Assembly: GCF_020829645.1 (NCBI RefSeq)
Contig: NZ_JAIVFS010000013.1
Coordinates: 1-64,000, forward strand
DNA length: 64,000 nucleotides
Reading direction: 5' to 3'
Origin: Nostoc mirabile CHAB5784
GTDB taxonomy: Bacteria > Cyanobacteriota > Cyanobacteriia > Cyanobacteriales > Nostocaceae
Shown here: piece after piece, positions 1 through 8,862 of the stretch
Numbering within the stretch: position 1 is the first letter of the stretch
Layout: every line of letters begins with the position of its first letter
The notes under the pieces: model-generated
The model's input: only the letters and a program-made list of their open reading frames with translations
What the model was told of the DNA's origin: nothing
Databases searched by the model: none
Made by a program: the position numbers and the translations under genes

Positions 1-19
1 CAAGTTAGCCAAACTCAAG

Positions 20-700
20 CTAAATAAACTTGAAGTTATGGCTGATTCCTACCTGCGGGCATTGGCTTTCGATTTCGTAGAAATCTAACAAGCCTGCTTT
101 CACAGTTTTGGAATCAACGGAGCGCACGAACGGAATATCATCTGGATCTGGTTCTTCCGCTTTCACTGCTGGATAAGTGGTTCGCTCATAATTTGTAGGT
201 TGGGGTACGGGTTCGTAAGTTTTCGCCTGGGGAGCAACGCCAACAGGATTTGTCGCTGGGGTAGGCGCTGGACGTGGTGACTCGTAACTGGGAACGTCTT
301 TCTGTGGAGGACGAGATGCTGAAGATGGTTGTCGGGAAGCAGTTTCAGTGAATGATGGAGTTACGGTTGCTGAGGGCAATGGATCGGTATTAAAACTACC
401 TCCAACAGGTTGAATTTGTTGCACCGTCAATTCAGCGCGTTTTTCTTTAAAACCTTCTTGACGTTCAACAGTATTCATGCTTAAACGTCCTACCAGGATG
501 ACGCGATCGCCTTGGTGGTAGTTTTGCTGAATTTCCGTCGCTAAATTCCCCCACCCGACAACTTTCAGGGTAGCTGGCGGATCTTCTGGTTTCTGGGAAT
601 TGGGAAACTGCACCAGCATTTCCGTGACTCCCAGATTATCGGCTGTATAGCGGAGTTGCGGCTCGTTGATAATTTCCGCCATCAAAACGCAGCTGTTCAT
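20..700 (-). CDS. ssb: Single-stranded DNA-binding protein, C-terminally extended
   Basis: Binds single-stranded DNA during replication, recombination and repair. Residues 1-100 form the OB-fold (MNSCVLMAEIINEP start, then VVGWGNLA, GDRVILVGRL), followed by a Pro/Thr-rich flexible linker. The acidic tip that recruits partner proteins is present (PDPDDIPF) but is not at the end: 35 more residues follow it, where family members normally stop. I start at the ATG at 700 because a good ribosome site (CAGGAG) lies 8 nt upstream on the minus strand; the open frame runs 7 codons further. Identity is confident; whether the tail is real biology or a lost stop codon is open. Confidence 0.9.
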   Translation of the reverse strand: MNSCVLMAEIINEPQLRYTADNLGVTEMLVQFPNSQKPEDPPATLKVVGWGNLATEIQQNYHQGDRVILVGRLSMNTVERQEGFKEKRAELTVQQIQPVGGSFNTDPLPSATVTPSFTETASRQPSSASRPPQKDVPSYESPRPAPTPATNPVGVAPQAKTYEPVPQPTNYERTTYPAVKAEEPDPDDIPFVRSVDSKTVKAGLLDFYEIESQCPQVGISHNFKFI

Positions 701-841
701 TAAAATTACTCCTGACTGCAAAAAGTACTGATTAAAAAAGAGAAGGTTTTTCTATGTAGTGCCAATTAATATCTAGATAGGTTTAATCTTTTGCATTTTT
801 TAATAATGTTTGAACAAATTTTCTAAATCTACTCTTAGATC

Positions 842-953
842 AGAATTCAGTCCTTCTGAATTCAGGAGTCAGGAGAACACTTGATGAATCAATATACCAA
901 TCATACTAAACTCCTTATCAATTCTGACTTCTGACTCCTGTGTGCTGAATTCT
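842..953. repeat. Inverted repeat element upstream of ssb
   Basis: The ssb/monooxygenase gap (701-1109) holds no gene. Within it AGAATTCAG at 842-850 pairs with CTGAATTCT at 945-953, and AGGAGTCAG near 864-872 pairs with CTGACTCCT at 931-939. The whole can fold as one long hairpin and looks like one of the dispersed non-coding repeats of this genome. The remainder of the gap is AT-rich and contains one HIP1 site. Confidence 0.5.
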
Positions 954-1109
954 TTTGAGTCCTTTCTAGCATAAAAGCCAAGCGATCGCTTTGAACAGCA
1001 TTAAATATGCCGCCCGCCACCCTCGCTTGACTAAATGAGCATTGAATTCTGTCTGGAGTAGTATAATTGTACCACTCATTGATTAAATAGAAAAAATTAT
1101 TGGCAAAAA

Positions 1110-2366
1110 TTAACTCTTGACGTGAACTGGAAAAACACCCAAGGCAATCAACCTGGCTGGAAGGTCGCCCAAGATGGGTAAGCGCAAAAACGCAGGTGGT
1201 ACAAAGGTGCGATTTGAGGTGAGAACCGGGGCAAATACCCGCTTTTGGATAAAAGTTTGAAACGCCTGAATGATGCGTGTGGGTAACTCGCGTTGACGCT
1301 GTACTTTTGCTAGATCGCTAAGTTGTACTTGTCCGTTTTTGAGCGGTTTGCTGAGTACATTCGCCGCGACTACAGCATCTTGAATTGCATAATTAATGCC
1401 AACTCCACCGACGGGGGACATTATATGGGCAGCATCACCAATGAGTAACAAACCTGGACGATACCAGCGTTTGACGCGGCTGGACTCGACCGAGAGAAAA
1501 GCTATTTGTGACCAATCATCTAAATTTTGGATGCGTTGCTGGAATTCTGGCACTACTTCGACAACAGATTTTTTTAATTCCTCCAAACCCGCAGCCCGTA
1601 GTTGTTGATAGCCTCCTTTAGAAATAACATAGGCAACTTGCCACTCATCACCACGGTCAAGCATGGCAATGATTTTACCTTGACCAAAGCGCCCCATTCC
1701 CCCTTCAGGGTCTTCTGGCTGACGCGGTAGGCGGAACCAGAGGACATCCATTGGTGGCGAGGTTTCGATTGATTCAAACTCACCCAGGTGGCGTAAACGT
1801 GAGTGGCGACCGTCTGCACCAACTGTCACTATTGCCCGGATTTCATGCCAACCACCGCCTCCCCGATAGCGGACACCTTGAATTACGCCATTTTCCGTCA
1901 TTAATTCCTGCACATTCGCACCCATTACCAGATGGAAATTAGGATATTTTTGTGCTTCTTGGGTGATAAACTCCAGGAATTTTACCTGGGGAAGCATCGT
2001 AATGTAGGGGTAATGGGTTTTCAGATGACTAAAATCTGCCAATGTGACAGTATCTTGAGGAGTTTTAAACCTAATTTGGCGCATTTTCGCATGGGGGAGT
2101 TTTAGCAAGCGATCGCTAAGTCCCAATTCTTCCATAATTTCCATCACCGACGGATGAATCGTATCGCCGCGAAAATCGCGGTCAAAGTCTTTGTGTGCTT
2201 CCAGCAGCATCACAGAAATGCCTTGACGCGCTAACAACAGCGCTAAAACTGCTCCTGCCGGCCCCCCACCCACAATGCAACAATCTGTGGTTTGTCCGTC
2301 TACAATGTCATGGACAGCGTTAATGCTTGGTTCTTGGGAAAGATTTTTAGGTACATCGGTAGTCAT
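1110..2366 (-). CDS. FAD-dependent monooxygenase (UbiH/PHBH fold)
   Basis: A 418-residue flavoprotein hydroxylase. The N-terminal dinucleotide-binding motif CCIVGGGPAGAVLALLLA lies near residues 29-46, the DG motif VGADGRHSRLR near 182-192, and the second FAD-phosphate motif LLIGDAAHIMSPVGGVGINY near 307-326. These three motifs in this order define the aromatic-ring/isoprenoid hydroxylase superfamily. The substrate cannot be told from sequence; ubiquinone-type, pigment or aromatic substrates are all possible. It stands alone, divergent from the ABC ATPase gene to its right, with an AGAGG ribosome site just upstream of the ATG. Confidence 0.85.
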   Translation of the reverse strand: MTTDVPKNLSQEPSINAVHDIVDGQTTDCCIVGGGPAGAVLALLLARQGISVMLLEAHKDFDRDFRGDTIHPSVMEIMEELGLSDRLLKLPHAKMRQIRFKTPQDTVTLADFSHLKTHYPYITMLPQVKFLEFITQEAQKYPNFHLVMGANVQELMTENGVIQGVRYRGGGGWHEIRAIVTVGADGRHSRLRHLGEFESIETSPPMDVLWFRLPRQPEDPEGGMGRFGQGKIIAMLDRGDEWQVAYVISKGGYQQLRAAGLEELKKSVVEVVPEFQQRIQNLDDWSQIAFLSVESSRVKRWYRPGLLLIGDAAHIMSPVGGVGINYAIQDAVVAANVLSKPLKNGQVQLSDLAKVQRQRELPTRIIQAFQTFIQKRVFAPVLTSNRTFVPPAFLRLPILGDLPARLIALGVFPVHVKS

Positions 2367-2481
2367 AACAACACCTCTTGATAGCCCTAAAATTCAGGAT
2401 AGTTTGCTTTTGATAGTGGAAGCTGTTTTTTTAACTTTTCGTATTTACATAGAACGTGTATTATGATGGGCGCTAAACTGT

Positions 2482-2558
2482 CATTGGTCATTAGTCATTA
2501 GTCATTAGTCCAAATCCAATGCCCAATGCCCTATGCCCAATGCCCAATCCCCAATGAC
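2482..2558. repeat. Short tandem heptamer repeats
   Basis: Runs of CATTAGT and then CCAATGC/CCCAATG units fill the gap between the divergent monooxygenase and ABC ATPase genes. Such short tandemly repeated repetitive (STRR) sequences are common in heterocystous cyanobacteria. No spacers separate the units. Confidence 0.8.
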
Positions 2559-2569
2559 AATAATTAGTT

Positions 2570-3907
2570 GTGTCCCAAGTTATTTTAGAAAACGTTTATA
2601 AAAGTTTTTCCTCACATAAAGGGGAAGGTGTAACCTCACAAACTCAATCTCCCCTCACGTCTGGGGAGAAAACTGATGCAGCGCAAGAACGGGCGGGAAG
2701 TGTTAACGTCTTGCGGCGGATTAACCTGACGATCGCAGATGGCGAGTTTATGGTGCTGGTGGGCCCTTCCGGCTGTGGTAAAAGCACTCTGCTACGCTTA
2801 ATCGCTGGTTTGGAAGTGATGACTGGCGGTAATATCTGGATAGGCGATCGCTTGATCAATGACCTACCACCCAAAGAACGCGATATCGCAATGGTATTTC
2901 AAAATTACGCCCTCTATCCCCACATGACGGTGTATGACAACATCGCCTTTGGGCTGCGGCGCAGACAATCGGGGAATAGGGAAAATCAGCATTCCCCACT
3001 CAGTAGAGACGCGATTAATCGCGTCTCTACCCATTCCCCACTCCCCACCTGGGCAGAAAATCTTTTTGTGGGTGCGACAAGAAAGTTACCTAAAGGACTG
3101 CGCTACATTTCCGACAAAGAACGCGCGGTGGATGAACAGGTGCGTAGTGTTGCCCAACTGTTGCAAATCGAAACATTGCTGAATCGCTTACCTAAACAGC
3201 TATCTGGGGGACAAAGACAACGGGTTGCATTGGGGAGAGCGATCGCGCGTGATCCCCAAGTATTCTTAATGGATGAGCCGCTTTCTAACTTAGATGCCAA
3301 ACTGCGGGCACAAACCCGCGCTCAAATTGTCAAATTGCAGCGCCAATTGGGGACAACGACAATTTACGTTACCCACGATCAAACAGAAGCGATGACAATG
3401 GGCGATCGCATTGCGATTATGTCTGAGGGTAAAATTCAGCAAGTTGCTTCTCCCTTAGAACTTTACAATCGCCCTGCCAATCTTTTTGTAGCAGAGTTCA
3501 TTGGTTCACCACCGATGAATTTTATTCCTGTAGAATTTCATGCCCCACAGTTGATTACTCATTCCCAGTTTCGTTTCACCCTCCCAGAAGTTTGGGGAAG
3601 AGCTTTACAAAAATATGATCGGAAAACTCTAATTTTAGGCATTCGCCCAGAACACTTAAACTTGAGTATGCCTGCTACCAAAAATTTACCAGTGCAAGTA
3701 GATTTGGTAGAGAATCTCGGCAACGATTCCTTTCTCGCTGTTAAGATTGCGGAACCTGGATCTCAAGGAGCCACTACCAATTACTTACAAGTGCGAATAC
3801 CACCAGACCGATTTGTACAAGTTGGGGAGCAACTATGGCTATCTCTGACTACAGAGAAAATTCACTTTTTTGACTCGGAAACTGAGCTAGCAATATTTCC
3901 CTTGTAG
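2570..3907 (+). CDS. MalK/UgpC-type ABC transporter ATP-binding protein with inserts
   Basis: Cytoplasmic ATPase of a sugar-type (CUT1) ABC importer. Walker A GPSGCGKST at about residues 65-73, Q-loop MVFQNYALYPHM, signature LSGGQRQRVALGRAIA near 211, Walker B VFLMDEPLSNLDAK near 231, His switch YVTHDQTEAMTMGD near 268, and a C-terminal TOBE-like regulatory region. The GTG start at 2570 matches the usual N-terminus. At 445 residues it is about 75 longer than normal MalK proteins: one insert of roughly 25 residues lies between strand 1 and Walker A, and another of roughly 45 between the Q-loop and signature motif, the latter partly encoded by a genome repeat. No permease or binding protein is nearby, so the ATPase probably serves transporters encoded elsewhere. 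Confidence 0.88.
   Translation: MSQVILENVYKSFSSHKGEGVTSQTQSPLTSGEKTDAAQERAGSVNVLRRINLTIADGEFMVLVGPSGCGKSTLLRLIAGLEVMTGGNIWIGDRLINDLPPKERDIAMVFQNYALYPHMTVYDNIAFGLRRRQSGNRENQHSPLSRDAINRVSTHSPLPTWAENLFVGATRKLPKGLRYISDKERAVDEQVRSVAQLLQIETLLNRLPKQLSGGQRQRVALGRAIARDPQVFLMDEPLSNLDAKLRAQTRAQIVKLQRQLGTTTIYVTHDQTEAMTMGDRIAIMSEGKIQQVASPLELYNRPANLFVAEFIGSPPMNFIPVEFHAPQLITHSQFRFTLPEVWGRALQKYDRKTLILGIRPEHLNLSMPATKNLPVQVDLVENLGNDSFLAVKIAEPGSQGATTNYLQVRIPPDRFVQVGEQLWLSLTTEKIHFFDSETELAIFPL
2969..3051. repeat. Dispersed palindromic repeat inserted in frame in the ABC ATPase gene
   Basis: Positions 3003-3030 are a perfect 28-bp palindrome: GTAGAGACGCGATT followed by its reverse complement. It is flanked by two copies of ATTCCCCACTC. 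Palindromes ending in GTAGAGACGCGA recur between genes elsewhere (55602-55740, and partly 50964-50986). Here the element is translated in frame as roughly residues 134-161 of the ATPase, a stretch with no counterpart in ordinary MalK proteins. Confidence 0.8.
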
Positions 3908-4481
3908 AGTGGGAGCGGGGTTATGGGATACCAATATACCAGCTTTTCTGGTCTGACCGGATGGTGCGATCGCTTGAGATCGAGATTGTGATCTCAACGC
4001 AGAGCATCATAACTTTTATAATAAATTAAATTTATCCTTTTAACAAATAAGACTATTTGCTTTTATTGCATAAGCCGCTTTATCCTGAAATCAGTAGAGA
4101 TTTGTACTTTGAACAAATATAAACTTGGCTTGCGATTAATACAAACCTTTGGCTGAGTCAGGGCTACCCAAAACTATACGCGGTAGGGGCAATACCCTGC
4201 CTTAAGCCGCTTCTCTACGTTCCCTGCAGGACGCTTAGGCGTAGCTTGCTTCGACCTAGGAGTATGCGTCTACATGAATTGCCCTAAGAAGAAAATCAAG
4301 TTTTTGGCCATTGTTTGCGTAAGTCCTGTGAGCAATTAACTTTACAAATCTCTAGTGCTATCAAATGTAAGTGTATTACCAGAATTTAAAGAGCAAACTA
4401 ATGGTAACTAAATTGCCCAAAGAACTTTTAATGTACTTACCTTTCAACTTTGAGAAAACAAAGGAGGAGAATAATAATTAA
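3908..4481. other. Gene-free region before the small secreted protein
   Basis: No open frame of note. It contains an HIP1-like site at about 3966-3973, a repeat typical of Nostoc intergenic DNA around 4205-4275 (TTCTCTACG, GCTTAGGCGTAGC), and a single end (TTTGCGTAAGTCCT near 4316) of the TAGGACTTACGCA repeat family that has a complete copy at 33951-34133. Confidence 0.5.
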
Positions 4482-4850
4482 ATGCTAGATCAGCAGATTG
4501 ATTACCCCACCAGACCCAAGACAAGTGCAATGATCATGAAACTTTTCCAAATCACTCTAGTGGTGTTAGTACTTTTGATCAACTTAGCAATTGCTTTCCC
4601 CTCTTGGGCAGAAAAACCGCCTTCTTTAACTAGTAAGCCTGACTACTTTCAAGTAGGGCAAAAAGTCATTTGGCTTTACAGTCCTCGCGCAGATTCTAGC
4701 GAAGTTCAAAGAATTCCCGCCGAAGTAGTCAAGTTAAGTTCCAAACAAGTGCAAATCAAAGTGTACAAACATAATCACGAATTTGTCAATCGTTGGGTGA
4801 ATCCAAACAAGCTTGAGAATTCGCACAAAGTTAAAGAGTCAGTATTCTAA
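4482..4850 (+). CDS. Small exported protein, function unknown
   Basis: A 122-residue protein I do not recognise by name. A signal peptide is visible: MKLFQITLVVLVLLINLAIA followed by an FPSWA-EK cleavage-like site. The mature part of about 75 residues is basic and strand-rich (FQVGQKVIWLYSPR, PAEVVKLSSKQVQIKV, RWVNPNKL), resembling an SH3/Tudor-like small barrel. A strong AGGAGG at 4462-4467 lies 14 nt before the ATG at 4482; the internal ATG at 4530 or 4536 would give a more usual signal peptide start. Probably periplasmic or lumenal. Confidence 0.65.
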   Translation: MLDQQIDYPTRPKTSAMIMKLFQITLVVLVLLINLAIAFPSWAEKPPSLTSKPDYFQVGQKVIWLYSPRADSSEVQRIPAEVVKLSSKQVQIKVYKHNHEFVNRWVNPNKLENSHKVKESVF

Positions 4851-4989
4851 AATTGAGTTATATGGAAGTAAATCTAGTACAGCACTGCGTAAATCCAGCT
4901 ACGATGTCAATTAACCAAACAACAAGGGGCAAAATTTCCTTGTTAAAGGTAGGCAAACTTTCCCCAAAGTCTACTAGTCATCAACTAGT

Positions 4990-5916
4990 TTATTTTTTAT
5001 AAATCAAAAAAACTGAACCTATCGGCCCAAGGTTTTCTACATAAGTTTTCTGGTTATAATACAATCCTGGAGACATACCGCCATCAAATAATATCGCTTC
5101 TTGAATCTTACCTAAACAGTTATTGCTAGCAATACCTTCTAGGACATTATCAAACATATCTGGCAGTAACTCTTGATTAAGTTGAGATAATTCAATATCT
5201 GAATTAGCTTTCAAGTCATTAACTAATAAGATTACATAGCCTTGATTAGTGATAGCTGCCATAGAGCGATTTTTAGCATTTTTACAAGCAAATTCTCCTA
5301 AATCTTGACAAATATCTTTAAATTTACCCTGACGATAGAATCTGCCATTACCACCCACTAAATTGTAATTGAGAATATCACTTTTTCTTCTACCAGCTTG
5401 GATAGTAGCCTGTCGCTGGTTGGGTGTACCTCCTGATATCCCAAAGGAAGAACGCTTAGTTTTAAATGCTCCCGAATACTCGATACCACGAGAAACATTT
5501 AAGCCTTGTGGTTTATCATCAGTACCTATATAGTCGGCATTAATTGCAGCAATGGGTAGCTGTCCATTTAATTTGGCATTCTCATCGCCGATGAGTTCAC
5601 GAAACTGTTTTGGTACATATTCTTTACGCAGTTTTCCTCTAGCATCTTTGGCGTAGAGTTTATGAGATAGACCCACATTAACTTTGAAATCTAATTCTGC
5701 TGATTTGGGATTAAAAATAATCACATTGTTAATAGCTTTTTGATTTCTTTTACCTTGATTATTGGTTTTAAAAAAATCAATGCTGAACTTAGCATCTTTG
5801 CCAGCGCAAGTTTTAGATGCTTTTGGGACTGAATTTGCTTCAATCTCTTGACAACCTGATAATAAGGTTGCACCAATTATCAAGATAAATAACAACAATA
5901 ATTTTTTTGTATACAT
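4990..5916 (-). CDS. Lipoprotein resembling phosphodiester glycosidase (NAGPA-like)
   Basis: A 308-residue protein with a lipoprotein signal: MYTKKLLLLFILIIGATLLS-GC, the Cys at residue 22 being the likely lipid site. The rest matches the pattern of the NAGPA / phosphodiester glycosidase family: AAINADYI...PQGLNVSRG, then RSMAAITNQGYVILLVND, and a final ILFDGGMSPGLYY, which stands for the family's LDGGGSS box. Members cleave sugar phosphodiesters or are involved in envelope polysaccharides. Family assignment is from motif order only. A terminator for the upstream DUF4912 gene lies immediately before its ATG, so it must have its own promoter or depend on readthrough. Confidence 0.65.
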   Translation of the reverse strand: MYTKKLLLLFILIIGATLLSGCQEIEANSVPKASKTCAGKDAKFSIDFFKTNNQGKRNQKAINNVIIFNPKSAELDFKVNVGLSHKLYAKDARGKLRKEYVPKQFRELIGDENAKLNGQLPIAAINADYIGTDDKPQGLNVSRGIEYSGAFKTKRSSFGISGGTPNQRQATIQAGRRKSDILNYNLVGGNGRFYRQGKFKDICQDLGEFACKNAKNRSMAAITNQGYVILLVNDLKANSDIELSQLNQELLPDMFDNVLEGIASNNCLGKIQEAILFDGGMSPGLYYNQKTYVENLGPIGSVFLIYKK

Positions 5917-5923
5917 GATAATG

Positions 5924-5954
5924 CAAAAAAACCGCTACAGAATTACTATAGCGG
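5924..5954 (-). terminator. Rho-independent terminator of the DUF4912 gene
   Basis: CCGCTA at 5932-5937 pairs with TAGCGG at 5949-5954 around a short loop; on the minus strand the hairpin is followed by a run of seven T. It sits 47 nt past the stop codon of the gene at 6001-7266. Confidence 0.85.
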
Positions 5955-6000
5955 GGAATAATTTAAAATTTCAGTCTGGAGTTTATCTCAGAACCAAACC

Positions 6001-7266
6001 TTAAGAGAACCATTCTAAAACAGCTTCTTCTTTGGTGTTGGTATTTCGGGATGGTGTCTCACGGTTAAATTTCATCTGAATTGACCGGGTTTGCTCACCA
6101 TCAGCAGCTACAGCCAAAATTGGATAGTCAATTAAACCATCCTGGAAGGACATCTGGAAGCGGAATGTTCCATCTGGATTTAGCTGAATTGGACGGCCAC
6201 CAATGGTTACGGTAGCATCGGGTTCGGTTGCACCGTAGACTATCAATTCAGCATCGGCAATTAACCAGAACTGGCGCGGACGCACTGGTACGGCGGAAGC
6301 TGAGAAGCCAACACCTGACATTCCTGCACCGGAAGCGGTTAAGCCTGACACGGTAGGAACTGCCCACATACCCACACCAGATGGGAAAATGTAGGAGCTA
6401 ATAGCTTGTTCAGTACGCGCTGAACCTGGTACTTGGTGCTGGGAACCGAAGATAGAACCAGCAACCCGTAGTGCTTCGGCAGATTCGGCTAAACCAAAGA
6501 TTTGGTCGTAGATGGGGTTGCCGTTACCATTGACAACAGCAGCATTACCATTGGCGGTAGCTGCAATCTTTTTGGCAGGGGGTACGAGTTCGTACTGAGT
6601 CTTACCACGTAAATCTTCTTCAAAGTTAACAGTGATGAAGACATCCTCAATCCAGTCAGAAGGATAAACGGGAGGAATGTGTACTCTAGCAGAACGAGCC
6701 AGTACCAACCAGCGACCATCAGCAGCACGATAGCCGATATCGATCACATAATCGCGATCGCTAACTGGAACTGGTAGATACCATTCTCTAGCTAGTTCAT
6801 CAGCAGGATATTCTTGAATGCTATGGGGGCTTTGGTATTCGATATTGATGTCGGTGACATCATAAATCCGTAGTGCAAGTTGTTGTCCCCCTTGTCGGCG
6901 CAGTTCCTCTTTATGTTCATTGGGAATATCCCAGTAAGTGTAAGCCCATTGAGGATCGCGTGGTAAGAGTACAATCCGGCTTTCACCATAGCCAGAGGGC
7001 AAATCTGCGAGTCCTTCATCAACATCAGCTAAAGATCCACCAGTCCGATCTTCCTGACCTAATTCAAACTTTGCAGCTTCCACGGTTTCCTGTGCCTCCA
7101 ATGAACGAGATGGACTAAGTAAATTTTTACTGCGCTGGACTTCTTGAATTGATGCCAGCAATTGTGATTTACGCATTCGGCTATAGCGAGAGATGCTATA
7201 TTCGCTAGCAACTTTGCGTAGTTGGCGTAAAGTCATCTCCTCTAGTGGCGGGCGTTCTTTTGCCAT
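6001..7266 (-). CDS. DUF4912 protein with Rho-N/SAP-like N-terminus
   Basis: A 421-residue cyanobacterial protein of unknown function. Residues about 8-45 (MTLRQLRKVASEYSISRYS, then RMRKSQLLASIQEV) form a Rho-termination-factor N-terminal/SAP-like helical domain, a nucleic-acid-binding fold. Residues about 95-215 carry the DUF4912 pattern (IVLLPRDPQWAYTYWDIP, LALRIYDVTDI, YVIDIGYRAADGRWLVLARS). A Gly/Ala-rich low-complexity stretch follows, then a second beta-rich part near the C-terminus (LIVYGATEPDATVTIGGRPI) like a small Ig-type fold. A GGAGG ribosome site lies 8 nt before the ATG. The combination suggests a DNA- or RNA-associated structural protein, but this is inference. Confidence 0.8.
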   Translation of the reverse strand: MAKERPPLEEMTLRQLRKVASEYSISRYSRMRKSQLLASIQEVQRSKNLLSPSRSLEAQETVEAAKFELGQEDRTGGSLADVDEGLADLPSGYGESRIVLLPRDPQWAYTYWDIPNEHKEELRRQGGQQLALRIYDVTDINIEYQSPHSIQEYPADELAREWYLPVPVSDRDYVIDIGYRAADGRWLVLARSARVHIPPVYPSDWIEDVFITVNFEEDLRGKTQYELVPPAKKIAATANGNAAVVNGNGNPIYDQIFGLAESAEALRVAGSIFGSQHQVPGSARTEQAISSYIFPSGVGMWAVPTVSGLTASGAGMSGVGFSASAVPVRPRQFWLIADAELIVYGATEPDATVTIGGRPIQLNPDGTFRFQMSFQDGLIDYPILAVAADGEQTRSIQMKFNRETPSRNTNTKEEAVLEWFS

Positions 7267-8302
7267 TAATTTGGCCTCCAGTAGTTTAAGCGGTAAATGA
7301 TTTCCCCTGGTTAAAGAATGCTATGTAAAATGTCATCCACTCCAGATGAATTTCTTATCCTGACTCCTGGTTTTGCCCAGTTTTTAAGTTTTTAATCTGT
7401 TTTTAAATTGGGGTCACTTCCAATCAATTCCTTAGTTATGCCAAAATTAGCATTTCTTTGGGATCGGAGTAGTTCGATTTGTTAAGTCAATATTAACCAC
7501 TAAGCATATCTAGGGATCAAGGGGTAATAACTAGGTTTTTTGCCTGTTTCACGAATTTACAAGCCCTTCTGGGATCGGAATGTCATGATTTCATAACATT
7601 GGTAGTTAGTTACATGTTGAGCAAAGGTAATAATGTCAATTTTTTATGACATTGTGTTTTGAGCATTGAACCCACCACTATAGGGCTTCTGGGTTGAGTC
7701 CAATACAGACCTAACCCCCAGCCCCTTCCCTGCAAGGGAAGGGGAGTAAGATTTTATCGTCAATCAAAGGGTTTAAGACCCCAACCATTACACGTAGTGC
7801 GGAGTCGGAGCCACTCCGCCTCCGATCATTTTCAGTCGGGGTTTAAATCGAACGTAGTTGCCACAACGCTCTTAACCTATCGCTTGGCACTTCTCAACTC
7901 TTAGAGACGCATTCGCGTTCGTCTGAAAATGTCTAAAATGTTTGAATGCGTGAATGCGTGAATGCGTGAATTGTTAATTTTCTCTGCTAAAAAGAGAGAA
8001 GTCGGAGTGTATTGCATACAAGCAAAAAGCGCGATCGCTATGATTCAGTGAACATCATCCCAGCAATCTGAATCATAGCGATCGCTCCCAGCACAAACTC
8101 ATGAATGTATAATACTTTACATATAAGCCGCCTCTGTATTTCTGGGGCTAGGAACAATAATATTTTTTATGTTTCTCTACAAATTAATTCTCTGCCCATA
8201 AAACTAATTAATTAGATTGTAGGGTTGAAATTTTTCTGCAATCCAAAATCAAATATTTAAAATTGGCACAGTCATTACTTAATCAGAAAGAACAAGGGAC
8301 AA
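7267..8302. other. 1-kb gene-free region between DUF4912 and response regulator genes
   Basis: No convincing coding sequence on either strand. It contains a dispersed repeat around 7711-7748 (CCCCTTCCCTGCAAGGGAAG), a triple GAATGCGT tract near 7944-7970, and the inverted repeat at 8031-8085. The part next to 7266 probably carries the promoter of the DUF4912 gene, and the AT-rich end at 8200-8302 that of the response regulator. Confidence 0.5.
8031..8085. repeat. 17-bp inverted repeat ending in HIP1 sites
   Basis: GCGATCGCTATGATTCA at 8031-8047 is repeated in perfect inverse at 8069-8085, with a 21-nt loop. Each arm begins with the HIP1 octamer. Possible hairpin or regulator-binding site; no run of T follows, so it is not an evident terminator. 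Confidence 0.7.
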
Positions 8303-8758
8303 ATGAATAACCTGATTCTAGTTGTAGACGACGATTTAATGCGATCGCATTTGTGTGAGCAATTGACAGAAGCAGGGTATCAGGTGGTAGAAGCGAGTAA
8401 TGGGTTAGAGGCGATCACTATCTATACTCGCCTCCACCCAGATATAGTACTGTTGGATGCCATGATGCCAGTTATGGATGGGTTTAGTTGCTGTGTTCAA
8501 CTGGAAGCACTCCCCGATGCCAAAGAGACACCAGTGTTAATGATTACGGATTTTTCTGATCAGGAATCCGTAGAAAAAGCTTTTGCTGTGGGTGCAGCTG
8601 ATTTTATTACCAAGCCGATTCAATGGCCAATATTACGTCAAAGATTGCGCCGGATTCTGGAAGCTTATCGGGCTATGCAAGAATTACGACAGCAAACTGC
8701 ACAAGCACAATTGCGGGAAACCCAACTCAGGATAGCATTAGGGACTTCCAAGAAATAA
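8303..8758 (+). CDS. Response regulator receiver protein, C-terminally broken
   Basis: A CheY-like receiver domain fills residues 3-120: acidic pair VVDDD, phospho-acceptor Asp52 in VLLDAMMPVMDG, the Thr/Ser position in MITDFS and the Lys in FITKPI. A short helical linker (RAMQELRQQTAQAQLRETQLRIAL) follows, which in relatives leads into a PAS domain. Here the last five codons (GTSKK) are supplied by an inserted repeat. The receiver itself looks intact and may still work as a stand-alone protein. It is the first part of a receiver-PAS gene whose second part lies at 8863-9232. Confidence 0.85.
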   Translation: MNNLILVVDDDLMRSHLCEQLTEAGYQVVEASNGLEAITIYTRLHPDIVLLDAMMPVMDGFSCCVQLEALPDAKETPVLMITDFSDQESVEKAFAVGAADFITKPIQWPILRQRLRRILEAYRAMQELRQQTAQAQLRETQLRIALGTSKK

Positions 8759-8862
8759 ATTACTCAAATAAACGAACCACTCCAGACACAGAGAACACAG
8801 AGGAATAAGGAGGAGAGAGTTTTTTCGCCAGTTTTTTGGGTATTTTTTTATTTGGAAGTCCC
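8741..8862. mobile_element. MITE-like element, family A (ends GGGACTTCCAA), target TTA
   Basis: The left end GGGACTTCCAAGAAATAAAT and the right end, reading inward, GGGACTTCCAAATAAA are inverted copies. The triplet TTA occurs on both sides (8738-8740 and 8863-8865). Removing 122 bp plus one TTA joins the response-regulator frame (ending RIAL) to the PAS frame (DAAGMGIWNWD) exactly, so the inserted interval and the 3-bp duplication are well defined. It has no coding capacity. A second copy is at 62331-62461. Confidence 0.88.
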
